NCBI RefSeq assembly: GCF_000013665.1
Contig: NC_007912.1
Coordinates: 3,961,501 to 4,025,500 of the forward strand
DNA: 64,000 nt
Reading direction: 5' to 3'
From: Saccharophagus degradans 2-40
Lineage (GTDB): Bacteria > Pseudomonadota > Gammaproteobacteria > Pseudomonadales > Cellvibrionaceae
Of this stretch, positions 46,991 to 56,812 are shown piece after piece. The translations under genes were made by a program, and so were the position numbers. A model generated the notes under the pieces. The model was not told where the DNA came from. It did not search any database and was given only the letters and a program-made list of their open reading frames with translations. Position 1 is the stretch's first letter, and the number at the start of each line of letters is the position of its first letter.

Positions 46991-47276
46991 CTAATAAACT
47001 TCCTATGGTTTTGTTTGCTGTAGATACAACCGCAGCAGACGCTGTGAATAACAACTCCTGCCTTTTTAACTCAACAATCGGCTCGGCTATGTTTCCCACT
47101 CTACCTGACTTAGGGGGTTCAGATACAGGAGGAATGGCCGCATCGGCAGGGTTTTGTGGGGCGGCCTGTGTGCTTGCAGGAATATTCGTACTGGCAATTT
47201 CGTGCGCAGCCTTTTGCATTTCTCTCTGCGAGGCCTGCATTCCTTTTACGCCCTCATTCAACACTGAATGAATCAT
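46977..47276 (-). CDS. Small flagellar rod/hook-like protein
   Basis: 99 residues. The N-terminal MIHSVLNEGVKGMQASQREMQ and KAAHEIASTN echo the N-terminal helix and ANNIAN motif of flagellar rod proteins. The C-terminal IAEPIVELKRQELLFTASAAVVSTA, then NKTIGSLLDVK, resembles the FlgC/FlgG C-terminal helix ending in GxLLDIK. The middle is a short Pro/Ala linker, so it looks like a minimal rod protein with the two helices joined. No flagellar genes are adjacent. Similarity is by eye; the role is unknown. Confidence 0.65.
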   Translation of the reverse strand: MIHSVLNEGVKGMQASQREMQKAAHEIASTNIPASTQAAPQNPADAAIPPVSEPPKSGRVGNIAEPIVELKRQELLFTASAAVVSTANKTIGSLLDVKS

Positions 47277-47495
47277 AGGTCACCTTACTTTAAAACTAGC
47301 CGATTATGGGCTGTTTAGCGAACCTCAAAAGCGGCAAGAACTTGCCACCACTAAGTAAAAACACTAAGAAACCCATACTTATGCCTGACATTCTACGCCA
47401 AAACTGACTAAATATCAGGCAAAACAAAGGCTTCTATCGCTTAAGGTAAGATTATTTTGTCGCAAAAAGCACCTATTTAGTTATATGCGGTTATT

Positions 47496-47516
47496 AGTTG
47501 CCGCTAGGCGGCAACT
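47496..47516 (-). terminator. 9-bp hairpin at the bioD stop
   Basis: AGTTGCCGC (47496-47504) and GCGGCAACT (47508-47516) pair perfectly around a 3-nt loop, just past the bioD stop codon on the minus strand. No T-tract follows, so its terminator function is uncertain. Confidence 0.5.
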
Positions 47517-48208
47517 TATTGGGCGAAATCTAACAAAGGGGTTATATCGAGGTGGTCCACCGCACTCTCTGGCTTAGCATTTGGCATAAATGGCACCACA
47601 CCTAGGCACGCTCCAGGTAGTAGTGTGCGTAGAGTATCAATATTTTCTTCCAATGCGGCGATATTAGGGTCCACAATATTCGCCACCCACCCCGCTACCT
47701 GCAAACCATCACGCACAATTGCTTCCACGGTAAGTAGCGCGTGATTAATGCACCCAAGCCGAATACCCACTACAAGAATTACAGGTAAATTCAATGCTTT
47801 AGGCAAGTTCGCAAGGGTTTCTGATGTATTCAGTGGCACTCGCCAGCCACCCGCCCCCTCGACTAAGCACAGGTCGCTGGGCATAACTAAACTGCCGCGC
47901 ACAAAGCCCATTGTACGCTCTACCGACAAGCGTTTTTCTTCCATTTGCGCAGCAATATGCGGCGCCACAGCAGCTTTAAGCGCAATGGGGTTCACTTGGG
48001 CATAGGGCATTTTCTGACTGGAAGCTTGCTGCAATTGCAGTGCATCCTCGTTGCGCAAACCCTCTGCCGTAGTTTCACAACCAGCAGCTATAGGTTTTAG
48101 CCCCATGGTGCGCAGCCCCTGAGCATTCGCTTTGAGAATTAACGCCGTACTAATAAAAGTTTTGCCAATGTCGGTATCGGTCCCCGTTACAAAAAACTTT
48201 TTACCCAC
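47516..48208 (-). CDS. bioD: BioD: dethiobiotin synthetase
   Basis: 230 residues. The P-loop is FFVTGTDTDIGKTFISTAL, with the Lys of GLKPIAAG and LVEGAGGWRVPLN typical of the family. It makes dethiobiotin from 7,8-diaminopelargonate, CO2 and ATP, the step before BioB. It is separated from the other biotin genes by a histidine kinase gene on the opposite strand, so it is not in the same transcript. No biotin operator was found upstream. Confidence 0.95.
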   Translation of the reverse strand: MGKKFFVTGTDTDIGKTFISTALILKANAQGLRTMGLKPIAAGCETTAEGLRNEDALQLQQASSQKMPYAQVNPIALKAAVAPHIAAQMEEKRLSVERTMGFVRGSLVMPSDLCLVEGAGGWRVPLNTSETLANLPKALNLPVILVVGIRLGCINHALLTVEAIVRDGLQVAGWVANIVDPNIAALEENIDTLRTLLPGACLGVVPFMPNAKPESAVDHLDITPLLDFAQ

Positions 48209-48395
48209 TTGTATCTCCGAAAATTAAACCATTTTTTGCCAGACGCAATCTTACACTAAGGCAGAGCTCTAGTAGCGAAAACCTACCCTATTTAACTGCA
48301 GCCACACTCGCAGCGCGAATTAGCAGTATTTCCCTGAAATTTTCACGCAGTGGCCTACACTTATTTTTAAATTCATTCACAATGCTAAAAAGATT

Positions 48396-49565
48396 ATGGA
48401 CGCCGCAACCGAAGTCGAAAGCCTGCGCCAAGAGCTAGCCTCACTGCGTCAACTTACCATGACGGTGATGACCAGTAATGGAGATATGGGCGTAGTGGTG
48501 CAGTTTTTAAAAAACAGTTTTGCCATACCCAGCTATCAAGCGCTGGGCGAAGCCTTGATTGAGTCACTTGGCCAGCTAGGCCTTAAGGGTGCAGTTACAT
48601 TAGAAACCTATACCGGTCGCATATTTATCGGCCCTGAAGGCTCGCTCGATATAGAAGCTGCCAGCGCAATTAAAGCCGACCTTTTAACCGGAAGAATTGT
48701 AGAGCGCGACGGCGTACTACAAATCAATTACGACAGCGCCTCGCTGCGGGTAACAGAGCTGCCGGATAACGAGGAGCGAATAGGCCAATTGCGCGACTCT
48801 TTGGCGCTTCTAATGGAAGGCGCCGAAGCGCGAGTTAAATCGCTTATTATGGAAGAAAAGGCCACCGAGGCACGCAAATCAAAAGACGAGTTTTTTGCGC
48901 TTATGTCCCACGAGTTGCGCACACCACTCAACCCAATTATTGGCTACGCGACGCGACTGGAAAAGAAACTAGGCAGCGAACTAGACGAACAGTACCGTAC
49001 GGTAATTCGCTCTATTAAATCCAATGGTGAAAGCTTATTGCGACTCATCAATCATATTATAGATTTAGGTAAGCTCGAAGCAGGGGAAATAGCCGTAAAT
49101 AGGCGCCAATTTAATGTAGCCGATGCGATAACTTATTCTGCAATTAAAGCAGAGGAATTTATTGATTCAGATAAAACCAAAATTGTTAAGCACGTGGACC
49201 CCAATTTATATTTTGTAGCTGATCCGCCCCGTTTTATTGATATTGTAATTAGCTTGTTAGCTTACTCGGCGCAGGCATCAGACAACCACACTATTTCCAT
49301 TAGCGTGAGCATGTCTCAACTAGATGGTGTAGATAATTTAATTTTGGAAGTACAAGACGATGGCCAAGCCTTTAGTGAGGCCTATAAAACAAAAGTATTT
49401 GAAAACTTTGCCAACAGAGAAAACACAGACATGTACAAATCTAACGACCTTGGCATTGGCTTGTACTTAACTAAAAAGCTAGTAGAGCTGCACGGCGGCA
49501 ATATATCGCTGCATAATAAAATGGAAGCTGGCAATGTATTTAGAATGAGCTTACCTAGCTTTTAA
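48396..49565 (+). CDS. Histidine kinase with an uncharacterised N-terminal module
   Basis: 389 residues, no membrane segment. A short coiled coil (1-25) precedes a module of unknown function at 28-148 (NGDMGVVVQFL to GAEARV), matching residues 146-267 of the pseudo-receiver protein at 10812-12011. HisKA has His172 in FALMSHELRTPLNPIIGYA; the ATPase domain has LEVQDDGQAFSE and DLGIGLYLTKKL, with an N-box poorer than usual. Autophosphorylation is likely but the partner is unknown. It sits between bioD and the bioH-bioC fusion on the opposite strand, and nothing suggests a biotin-related role. Confidence 0.88.
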   Translation: MDAATEVESLRQELASLRQLTMTVMTSNGDMGVVVQFLKNSFAIPSYQALGEALIESLGQLGLKGAVTLETYTGRIFIGPEGSLDIEAASAIKADLLTGRIVERDGVLQINYDSASLRVTELPDNEERIGQLRDSLALLMEGAEARVKSLIMEEKATEARKSKDEFFALMSHELRTPLNPIIGYATRLEKKLGSELDEQYRTVIRSIKSNGESLLRLINHIIDLGKLEAGEIAVNRRQFNVADAITYSAIKAEEFIDSDKTKIVKHVDPNLYFVADPPRFIDIVISLLAYSAQASDNHTISISVSMSQLDGVDNLILEVQDDGQAFSEAYKTKVFENFANRENTDMYKSNDLGIGLYLTKKLVELHGGNISLHNKMEAGNVFRMSLPSF

Positions 49566-49588
49566 CACTATCTTTTGACGCCAAGCAT

Positions 49589-51265
49589 TTACACTTTTAG
49601 TAATTGATAAAAGCCTACCTCGTAGGTGAGCGGCAACACACCTTGCGCCGTGCGAAACTGCTCGTACGCTTGCGCCATTGCTTTTAATCGCGCCTTACCT
49701 GTTAAACCCTGTTCTTGACCTGGGTTTACATTATGCGCGCCGATAGTTTTTAGCTCGCGCATCAACGGCATTACGCTGTCGTAAGTCAATACGTGTATTT
49801 CACGCGAAGTTTGTTCTATAACAAACCCAGCCTGCTTAGCTGCAATTTCTACACGATCTAACTCGATAAAAGTATTAACGTGTACACAACCTTGCCGCCC
49901 TAACTTTATATCTGCCTCGGCCCACGCTTCGCGCAATTCAAATAAAGTTTGTGGGCCAAGGGTAGAAAAAATCATTTCACCATTAGGCTTTAGCACCCTA
50001 TGCGCCTCGCTAAATACTGCGGGTAAATCTTCGCACCACTGCATACTCATGCCAGACACTAACGCATCAAAACCGTTAGAGATAAATGGTAAGCACTCTA
50101 TGTCGGCACACACACCTGAAAATAATTGCTGCTTAGCTAAAGCTTTCGACCGCGCTGTATGCAACATGCCCTGCGCCAAGTCGAGCGAATAAATATCGCG
50201 CTCTGGGCGTTGTAGTTGCAAGCCGCAATAGCCTGTGCCACACCCTAAGTCGGCAATCTTTTCTGCTTGCTCTGGCACCCATTCACACAGGGTATTTGCT
50301 AGCTTTTGCTGCAAGTAGGCAACGCTATCGTATTCGGTTGCAGCGTTGCTAAAAGACTTGGCCACCCGCGCTTTATTGCGTTTAGCATGCACCCGGGCCA
50401 ACATTATTTGCGCAATTTTTGCGGGTTGCGAAAAATGTAAAACATGACCTGCGGATGCTACCACGAGCGTTTGGTGCAAAGGGTTGATACCAGCCATAGC
50501 GACAGCTGCATCAGCTGGTACTAGCGCATCACCTTCGCCAAATAGGTGTAAAAATGGGGTAGTTATTTCACAGAGAAGTACACGGTTATCTATAGCGCCC
50601 AACCAAGTTAAGGCTTGTTGCCACGCAGTAAACTGCTCTGGCATAGGCGCATTGTGCAACGCTTTTATTTGTCGGCTTACAAGTTTGCGGTTGCTATCGC
50701 CCTGAGCTTGCAACAAGCCAAAGCGCGACCAAGTTGTTGTTGGGTCGACATTAAAGTTAGCGCAAAAAGTTTGAAACGTTTCTGCAGGCATAGCAGCAGT
50801 GTAGTTATCGCCCTGCGCAAATTTGGCGTTGGCGGCCAGGCCTATACAATGGCTAATTGTTTTTGTGGGCCAATGTTGTTCTATTTGTTGGGCAATTAGC
50901 GGCAGCAGCATACCGCCTAGCGACCACCCCACAAGCACAGTATTAGCGGGCAATATTTTGGCAATGTCTGCAGCAACTGCGCTAGGGCTATTGACAGCTT
51001 GCGTGTTGCCACCAAAGCTGGGTAAATCTAACAGCCAAATTTCACACTGCGATTTTAATTCGTCTACTAACGGCGCCCAGGTATTGGCGCTTGCCCCCCA
51101 ACCATGAACAAACACCCAGACAGGCGCATTGGGGTTAGAATTATTTGGAGCTATTTTTTTAGCAATATAAGCAGCTTCTAGCTTGGTAGCGGGCGCTTCT
51201 GCCAAAGGAATAGTGCCCAGCTCTATATTGCTAGGTTTTACATTACTCGGCTCAATATTACTCAC
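49589..51265 (-). CDS. BioH-BioC fusion: pimeloyl-ACP methyl ester esterase and malonyl-ACP O-methyltransferase
   Basis: 558 residues with two complete enzymes. Residues 1-270 are an alpha/beta hydrolase: VFVHGWGASANTWAPL (oxyanion hole), VLVGWSLGGMLLPL (nucleophile Ser) and VVASAGHVLHFSQP (His). Residues 290-558 are a methyltransferase: KIADLGCGTGYCGLQL (SAM motif), ALVSGMSMQWCEDLPA and GEMIFSTLGPQTLFEL, as in BioC. BioC caps malonyl-ACP so it can be elongated; BioH removes the methyl group from pimeloyl-ACP ester. The fusion order, esterase first, places both ends of the pathway on one polypeptide. It overlaps the bioF stop by 8 bp. Confidence 0.94.
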   Translation of the reverse strand: MSNIEPSNVKPSNIELGTIPLAEAPATKLEAAYIAKKIAPNNSNPNAPVWVFVHGWGASANTWAPLVDELKSQCEIWLLDLPSFGGNTQAVNSPSAVAADIAKILPANTVLVGWSLGGMLLPLIAQQIEQHWPTKTISHCIGLAANAKFAQGDNYTAAMPAETFQTFCANFNVDPTTTWSRFGLLQAQGDSNRKLVSRQIKALHNAPMPEQFTAWQQALTWLGAIDNRVLLCEITTPFLHLFGEGDALVPADAAVAMAGINPLHQTLVVASAGHVLHFSQPAKIAQIMLARVHAKRNKARVAKSFSNAATEYDSVAYLQQKLANTLCEWVPEQAEKIADLGCGTGYCGLQLQRPERDIYSLDLAQGMLHTARSKALAKQQLFSGVCADIECLPFISNGFDALVSGMSMQWCEDLPAVFSEAHRVLKPNGEMIFSTLGPQTLFELREAWAEADIKLGRQGCVHVNTFIELDRVEIAAKQAGFVIEQTSREIHVLTYDSVMPLMRELKTIGAHNVNPGQEQGLTGKARLKAMAQAYEQFRTAQGVLPLTYEVGFYQLLKV

Positions 51266-52451
51266 TTTGTAGCTCTCCGCTTACTTCGCGCATTACTTCG
51301 GCCAGAGCATTTAACAGTTGCTCTACATCTTGCTCGCTGTGTTCTGCAGATAAAGTAATACGTAAGCGCGCGGTGCCCTCGGGTACCGTTGGCGGGCGAA
51401 TGGCTGTTATCCAAAAACCGCGTTCGGCCATTTTTTTAGATACATTTAATGCAACCGCATCTTCGCCTAACACAATGGGCTGAATGGGCGATTGCGATGG
51501 CATTAATTGTAAATTCAGCGCTTCGCAACCACCTCTAAATTGTTGGATTAGCGCATTTAATTTTTCTCGGCGCCAATGCTCTGTTTCCAACAAATGTAAA
51601 CTTGCGCGCGTGGCTGCAGCAACAGCGGGCGGCAATGCGGTGGTATATACGTAGGTACGCGCCAGTTGAATTAACGCTTCGATTAAAGTTTCGCTGCCAG
51701 CCACAAAAGCACCAAAGGTACCAAAAGCTTTGCCAAGGGTGCCCATTAAAATGGGTACATCGTCTAGGGTTAACCCGCAAGCATCCACCACGCCTTTGCC
51801 ATTTTCGCCCATGCAGCCAAAGCCGTGTGCATCATCCACCATTAACCAGGCGTTATGTTTTTTTGCACTCGCGGCCAACTGGTTTAGGTTAGCCGCATCG
51901 CCATCCATACTAAACACACCATCCACAACAATTAATTTACGTGCAGCCGTAGATTTTTCTAATTGTGTATTCAAATGTTCGCAATCGTTATGGCGAAAGC
52001 GATGAAATTTAGCACCACTTATTAAGCCGCCATCCAACAAAGAAGCGTGATTTAATTTATCTTGGAATACTGCATCGCCGCGCCCCAGCAAACCGTTTAT
52101 CACCCCCATATTGGCCATATACCCGGTGGAGAATAATAAAGCGCGCGGCCGCCCAGTAAATGCTGCCAGCTCTTCTTCTAGTTGGTGATGCTCTTGCGAG
52201 TGACCATTCACCAAGTGGGAGGCGCCGCTACCCACACCGTAATGCCGTGCAGCTTGAGTAAACGCTTCTATTACTTTGGGGTGCTGCGCCAAACCTAAAT
52301 AATCGTTACTGCAAAACGCGATAAGCTCTTTGGTCTCACCTTCTACGCGCATACGCACACCACTGGGCGAAAGCGCCACTCGACGCGAGCGATAGCGGTT
52401 AATTGCCTTGCGACTAGACAATTCTTTTTGCAGTTCGGATTCTAAAGACAT
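51258..52451 (-). CDS. bioF: BioF: 8-amino-7-oxononanoate synthase
   Basis: 397 residues from ATG 52451 (MSLESELQKELSSRK); the longer frame to 52502 adds non-conserved residues. It shows FCSNDYLGLAQHP, GSGASHLVNGHSQEHHQLE, VDDAHGFGCMGENGKG and the PLP-binding Lys in LMGTLGKAFGTFGAF. It condenses pimeloyl-ACP with alanine. Its stop overlaps the start of the fused bioH-bioC gene, so translation is coupled. It follows bioB by 105 bp. Confidence 0.95.
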   Translation of the reverse strand: MSLESELQKELSSRKAINRYRSRRVALSPSGVRMRVEGETKELIAFCSNDYLGLAQHPKVIEAFTQAARHYGVGSGASHLVNGHSQEHHQLEEELAAFTGRPRALLFSTGYMANMGVINGLLGRGDAVFQDKLNHASLLDGGLISGAKFHRFRHNDCEHLNTQLEKSTAARKLIVVDGVFSMDGDAANLNQLAASAKKHNAWLMVDDAHGFGCMGENGKGVVDACGLTLDDVPILMGTLGKAFGTFGAFVAGSETLIEALIQLARTYVYTTALPPAVAAATRASLHLLETEHWRREKLNALIQQFRGGCEALNLQLMPSQSPIQPIVLGEDAVALNVSKKMAERGFWITAIRPPTVPEGTARLRITLSAEHSEQDVEQLLNALAEVMREVSGELQSE

Positions 52452-52556
52452 GATGTATGAAACGTATTTAAGAAAGGAATATTGAGCGAGGCATAAACGC
52501 ACTCGCTCAAATAGCGCCAGCTAAATACTTAGCGGCTAATTAAAACAACCAGCTTA

Positions 52557-53609
52557 TTAAGAGGCGGCGTTGTAAAACACTTTATCGAGCGCAGCTTCGG
52601 CAACCTGTTGGTTTATTTGCTCTACTTGCTCTTGCTCGGTTTTGTGCTCTTCACGTTTTTCTGGGTTGATGCCCAAACGCTTAAACAACTGCATATCTTT
52701 ATTAGATTCTGGGTTGGCGGTAGTTAATAATTTTTCGCCATAAAAAATAGAGTTGGCACCGGCGTGGAACGCCAAGGCTTGGGTTTGATCGTTCATATCT
52801 TCACGCCCAGCCGATAAACGTACGTGGGATTGCGGCATAAGAATCCGCGCAACGGCAATAGTGCGAATAAAATCGAAAGGGTCTAACGCTTCTTGCTGCT
52901 CAAGCGGTGTACCTTCTACGGCAACCAACATATTAATTGGCACAGATTCTGGGTGCTGCGGCATATTTGCCAACTGCAATAACAAACCTACACGGTCGGA
53001 CTCATCTTCGCCCATACCCATAATACCGCCGCAGCATACTTTCATACCGGCGTGACGCACGTTGTCGAGGGTATCGAGTCGATCTTGGTAAGTGCGCGTG
53101 GTGATAATGTCGCCATAGTATTCAGGCGATGTATCGAGGTTGTGGTTGTAGTAATCCAAACCAGCTTCGGCCAATTCGGTAGCTTGATCTTTATCGATCA
53201 TGCCTAGGGTCATACAGGCTTCTAAGCCCATTTCTTTTACGCCCTTTACCATAGCGGTTACGTAAGGCATGTCTTTTTTCTTGGGTGAACGCCACGCAGC
53301 GCCCATACAAAAGCGGGTTGCGCCAGAGTCTTTCGCAGCCTTGGCTTCTTCTAATACCTTTTCTACCGCCATCAATTTTTCGCGCTCGAGGCCGGTATCG
53401 TAACGGGCACTTTGCGGACAATAGGCGCAGTCTTCTGGGCAGGCCCCGGTTTTAATCGAACACAAGGTGCTTACTTGCACTTCATTCGCGTTAAAAAATT
53501 GGCGGTGGATGGTTTGCGCCTCAAACAATAAATCGTTAAAGGGCAAGGCAAACAAGGCCTCCACTTCTTTACGGGTCCAATTACTGCGAACTAAGGAAGG
53601 GTTGCTCAT
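52557..53609 (-). CDS. bioB: BioB: biotin synthase
   Basis: 350 residues from ATG 53609, supported by GAGGA at 53614-53618 on the minus strand, 4 nt before the start; the frame to 53648 is not needed. The radical-SAM cluster is Cys57, Cys61 and Cys64 in [30 protein letters not shown] and [10 protein letters not shown] (Arg for the second cluster) are present. It inserts sulfur into dethiobiotin. A BirA-type operator lies upstream, so it should be repressed when biotin is plentiful. It is the first gene of the bioB-bioF-bioHC run. Confidence 0.96.
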   Translation of the reverse strand: MSNPSLVRSNWTRKEVEALFALPFNDLLFEAQTIHRQFFNANEVQVSTLCSIKTGACPEDCAYCPQSARYDTGLEREKLMAVEKVLEEAKAAKDSGATRFCMGAAWRSPKKKDMPYVTAMVKGVKEMGLEACMTLGMIDKDQATELAEAGLDYYNHNLDTSPEYYGDIITTRTYQDRLDTLDNVRHAGMKVCCGGIMGMGEDESDRVGLLLQLANMPQHPESVPINMLVAVEGTPLEQQEALDPFDFIRTIAVARILMPQSHVRLSAGREDMNDQTQALAFHAGANSIFYGEKLLTTANPESNKDMQLFKRLGINPEKREEHKTEQEQVEQINQQVAEAALDKVFYNAAS

Positions 53610-53666
53610 AGGGTCCTCAAGGGGTTTAATACGAAAGATTAGGGACAATAATGAGCCAGCAAGGCA

Positions 53667-53699
53667 CTGTCAACCAAAAGTAAGCAAGGAGGTTTACAA
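53667..53699. promoter_or_regulatory. BirA-type biotin operator between bioB and comF
   Basis: CTGTCAACC (53667-53675) and GGTTTACAA (53691-53699) are inverted half-sites separated by exactly 15 bp. The E. coli BirA operator consensus is TTGTAAACC-N14-16-GGTTTACAA, so one arm is perfect and the other close. The site lies 58 bp upstream of bioB and ends at the base before the comF ATG, overlapping the comF GGAGG ribosome binding site. Confidence 0.85.
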
Positions 53700-54590
53700 A
53701 TGCGGATTATTCCGTCGTATTCCGCTGTTTCTCGCACAGCCAGTACTCGACTCAACACCAATGAACCCCACTTTAGTCATACCCCTCAATCCCCCCCCCT
53801 ATGGCTAACCAAGCCCTTGGCATGGCTCGGGGCTGCTGTCGACGCGCTGCTGCCAAACCATTGCGCGCTGTGTAGTAGCAAGGCCAAAGGCTTGCTGTGC
53901 AGTCCTTGCGCCAATGAGCTGCCCCCCATAGCGCACAGTTGCACGCGGTGTGCCCTGCCCTTGCCACAAACGGAGCTATGCGCAGAGTGCCTAAAAACCC
54001 CACCCAGCTTCGACAGCATTGTGGCCGCCTATGAATACGCCTACCCGCTCGATCATTTAGTACTGCAGTTTAAGCACAACAATCACCCCCATATAGGCCG
54101 CCAACTGGCCAAAAAGTTAGCGCTCACTATAAGCCATACTATTGAGCAGACTATTGAGCATACCCCCCCCTCCCCCAAGCCACTTAGCCCAATGCAACAC
54201 GCTGCAACCCCTCCCGATATTATCGCTTGCGTCCCCCTGCACTGGCGCAGGAGGCTGCAGCGCGGCTTTAATCAGGCAGAAATAATCGCCAAACATTTAC
54301 ACGCACACACCAGCACCCAAACCACGCAATATTTACCGCAGCTTCTCACCAAGCTAAACCACACCCAAAGCCAGCAAAACCTTAACCGTAAACAGCGCCT
54401 TAAAAACCTGCGTCAAAGTTTTGCAGTGGCCCCCAAACTGCTAACAGAGGTAAAAGGTAAGCATATAGCCGTAGTGGATGATGTAGTAACAACAGGCGCA
54501 ACCGCAGAAGTAATTGCCAACTTACTTAAAGAAGCAGGCGCTAGCAGAGTGGATATATGGGCACTTGCACGCACGCCGAAGCACTTATAG
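53700..54590 (+). CDS. comF: ComF family phosphoribosyltransferase-like protein
   Basis: 296 residues from ATG 53700, with GGAGG 7 nt upstream. An N-terminal zinc ribbon (CALCSSKAKGLLCSPC, then CTRCALPL and LCAEC) leads to a phosphoribosyltransferase fold with CVPLHWRRRLQRGFNQAE and VVDDVVTTGATAEVIANLL. ComF (GntX in E. coli) is needed for DNA uptake in naturally competent bacteria; elsewhere the role is unclear. The leader of about 40 residues is unusual. Divergent from bioB and sharing the BirA operator, as in many gammaproteobacteria where comF/gntX or bioA neighbours bio genes. Confidence 0.94.
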   Translation: MRIIPSYSAVSRTASTRLNTNEPHFSHTPQSPPLWLTKPLAWLGAAVDALLPNHCALCSSKAKGLLCSPCANELPPIAHSCTRCALPLPQTELCAECLKTPPSFDSIVAAYEYAYPLDHLVLQFKHNNHPHIGRQLAKKLALTISHTIEQTIEHTPPSPKPLSPMQHAATPPDIIACVPLHWRRRLQRGFNQAEIIAKHLHAHTSTQTTQYLPQLLTKLNHTQSQQNLNRKQRLKNLRQSFAVAPKLLTEVKGKHIAVVDDVVTTGATAEVIANLLKEAGASRVDIWALARTPKHL

Positions 54591-54681
54591 CTGTGCACCC
54601 TAGTAAACTATCGCCGGTAGCTAGGGGCTTTTCTGTATACTGCGCTTTTACCACCGCAAGCCAATAAGGCGACTCGCACAA

Positions 54682-55749
54682 ATGACCGACCATACAGATA
54701 CAAGCAACGACAATGTGGGTAATACCATACAGGCCGATGCCAGCCCAGTGGCAGTGAACCTTGCCAATACACCGTTTCACACGCTTACTCAAGATACAGT
54801 GTTGGATGCGGTAGAAAGCTTGGGCTATGTGAGCGACCTGCGTGTGTTCCCATTAAACAGCTACGAAAATCGCGTGTATCAAGTAGGCATAGAGGGCGAA
54901 GCGCCGCTTATTGCCAAGTTTTACCGGCCTAACCGCTGGAGTTTGCAGCAAATACGCGAAGAGCACACTTTTAGCTTGGCCTTAGCGGAATTAGAAATAC
55001 CGGTTGTGCCCCCCATTGCAAACGCGGAGGGTGAAACACTGTTTGAATACGGCGATCACCGCTTTTCACTTTCGCAGCGACGCGGCGGCCACGCGCCAAG
55101 CCTAGACGATATGGACACCCTCTATCGAATGGGCCAACACCTAGGTCGTATTCACGCACTAGGGCAGGTAGAAGACTATAGCCACCGCCCTGCACTTACC
55201 CTCGAAGACTTTGGTATTCGCAGCCGCGAGTATCTCTTGGCGAATGACTTTATCCCCAAAACGTTGCTTGCCGCCTACCAAACCGTAAGTGAGCAACTTA
55301 TAGACAAAATGCAATCGGTGATCACAAACATAAATTACCGCTCCATTCGGCTGCACGGCGATTGCCACCCAGGCAATGTGCTTCAACGTGAAGATAGCCT
55401 TTATTTTGTGGATTTTGATGATTCGCGTATGGGACCGGCCATTCAAGATATATGGATGCTTCTCTCTGGTGATAAAACCCAGCAACAAACACAGTTTGGC
55501 GAAATATTGGAAGGCTATGAGGAGTTTTGCGAATTTAACCCAACGGAGCTGCCACTTATAGAAAGCTTTCGCACCTTAAGGCTTATGCATTACGCGGCGT
55601 GGCTGGCCCGCCGCTGGGAAGACCCTGCGTTCCCGCAGGCCTTCCCTTGGTTTAATAGCGAGCGCTATTGGGCGGAACATATTCAAGAATTACGCGAGCA
55701 GCTTTTTGGCTTAGACGAACCCGCCTTAAAACTGCCCAGCGCTATTTAA
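54682..55749 (+). CDS. srkA: SrkA/YihE stress response protein kinase
   Basis: 355 residues. The kinase-like fold shows [28 protein letters not shown], the catalytic loop [12 protein letters not shown] and the metal-binding [11 protein letters not shown]. SrkA is a Ser/Thr kinase related to aminoglycoside phosphotransferases that protects against stress-induced death in E. coli. The first 25 residues are poorly conserved. The stop overlaps the end of the convergent htpX gene by 4 bp. Confidence 0.93.
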   Translation: MTDHTDTSNDNVGNTIQADASPVAVNLANTPFHTLTQDTVLDAVESLGYVSDLRVFPLNSYENRVYQVGIEGEAPLIAKFYRPNRWSLQQIREEHTFSLALAELEIPVVPPIANAEGETLFEYGDHRFSLSQRRGGHAPSLDDMDTLYRMGQHLGRIHALGQVEDYSHRPALTLEDFGIRSREYLLANDFIPKTLLAAYQTVSEQLIDKMQSVITNINYRSIRLHGDCHPGNVLQREDSLYFVDFDDSRMGPAIQDIWMLLSGDKTQQQTQFGEILEGYEEFCEFNPTELPLIESFRTLRLMHYAAWLARRWEDPAFPQAFPWFNSERYWAEHIQELREQLFGLDEPALKLPSAI

Positions 55750-56654
55750 GAGTGCAAGTTTTGCAAAGCGCGAATACGATCCTCTAACGGTGGGTGGCTA
55801 GCAAACGCCCCCATCATTTTATTGCTAAAGCCAGACGAGATACCAAATGCGGTAAGGGTATCTGGCATGGCATTGGGCACCTTAGCTTGAGTTTCGGCCT
55901 GCAAACGCGCTAAAGCCGCAATCATCGAATTGCGATCGGCCAAGGTTGCACCGGCGTAGTCTGCTCGGTATTCCCTGCGCCTAGAGAACCAAGCCACAAT
56001 CATGCTCGCCAATACGGCCAAAACCATCTCGGTAACAAATACAACTATGTAGTAGCCAAAGCTGTGGCCGCGCTCGGTTTTAAAAATAGCCCGATCAACA
56101 AAATGCCCAATTATACGAGCGAAGAACATCACAAAGGTATTCACTACACCTTGTATCAGCGCTAAGGTAACCATATCGCCGTTAGCCACGTGGCCTATTT
56201 CATGGGCAAGCACCGCGCGCACTTCGTTTTTGTTAAAGCGCGTTAACAAGCCAGAGCTTACGGCCACAAGCGAGCTGTTTTTATTCCAACCTGTAGCAAA
56301 AGCATTAGACTGTTGCGCTGGGAAGATACCTACCTCGGGCATACCAATACCGGCTTTTTGCGCTAGCTCCTGCACCGTTTCTAATAACCAGCGCTCATCT
56401 GCAGTACGCGGCACATCAATAATGCGTGTGCCAGTCGTGCGCTTGGCCATCCACTTGCTAATAAATAGCGAAAATAGCGAACCAGTAAACCCAAACACAC
56501 CGCAAAAAATAAGCAGTGCCTGCAGGTTTAAACCGCTGCCAGACTCATCGAGGTAACTGCCAACACCAAGCAAACTAAGAGTAATACTCGCTACAGCAAT
56601 TACCGCGATATTGGTTAATAAAAACAAACCAATGCGTAACACAGACACCTCCAA
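55746..56654 (-). CDS. htpX: HtpX: membrane zinc protease
   Basis: 302 residues. Two hydrophobic segments at about 5-25 and 38-60 and two more near 160 and 195 flank the catalytic motif [21 protein letters not shown], with a Glu ligand in [28 protein letters not shown] and [21 protein letters not shown] are family blocks. HtpX cuts misfolded inner-membrane proteins and is a stress gene. It lies convergent with srkA, another stress gene. Confidence 0.95.
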   Translation of the reverse strand: MEVSVLRIGLFLLTNIAVIAVASITLSLLGVGSYLDESGSGLNLQALLIFCGVFGFTGSLFSLFISKWMAKRTTGTRIIDVPRTADERWLLETVQELAQKAGIGMPEVGIFPAQQSNAFATGWNKNSSLVAVSSGLLTRFNKNEVRAVLAHEIGHVANGDMVTLALIQGVVNTFVMFFARIIGHFVDRAIFKTERGHSFGYYIVVFVTEMVLAVLASMIVAWFSRRREYRADYAGATLADRNSMIAALARLQAETQAKVPNAMPDTLTAFGISSGFSNKMMGAFASHPPLEDRIRALQNLHS

Positions 56655-56812
56655 ATTAAGTAACTAGAACACTGTTCGATATTGCGCCGAACGAATGAAA
56701 AACAAGTGACAGGTAAATATATTTATAGCGATATAAACTGGACTCACCCGTGCAAAAACTGCTTCAATGCATATCGGTTACATTACACAACAGACCAAAT
56801 ACGGAACACACC

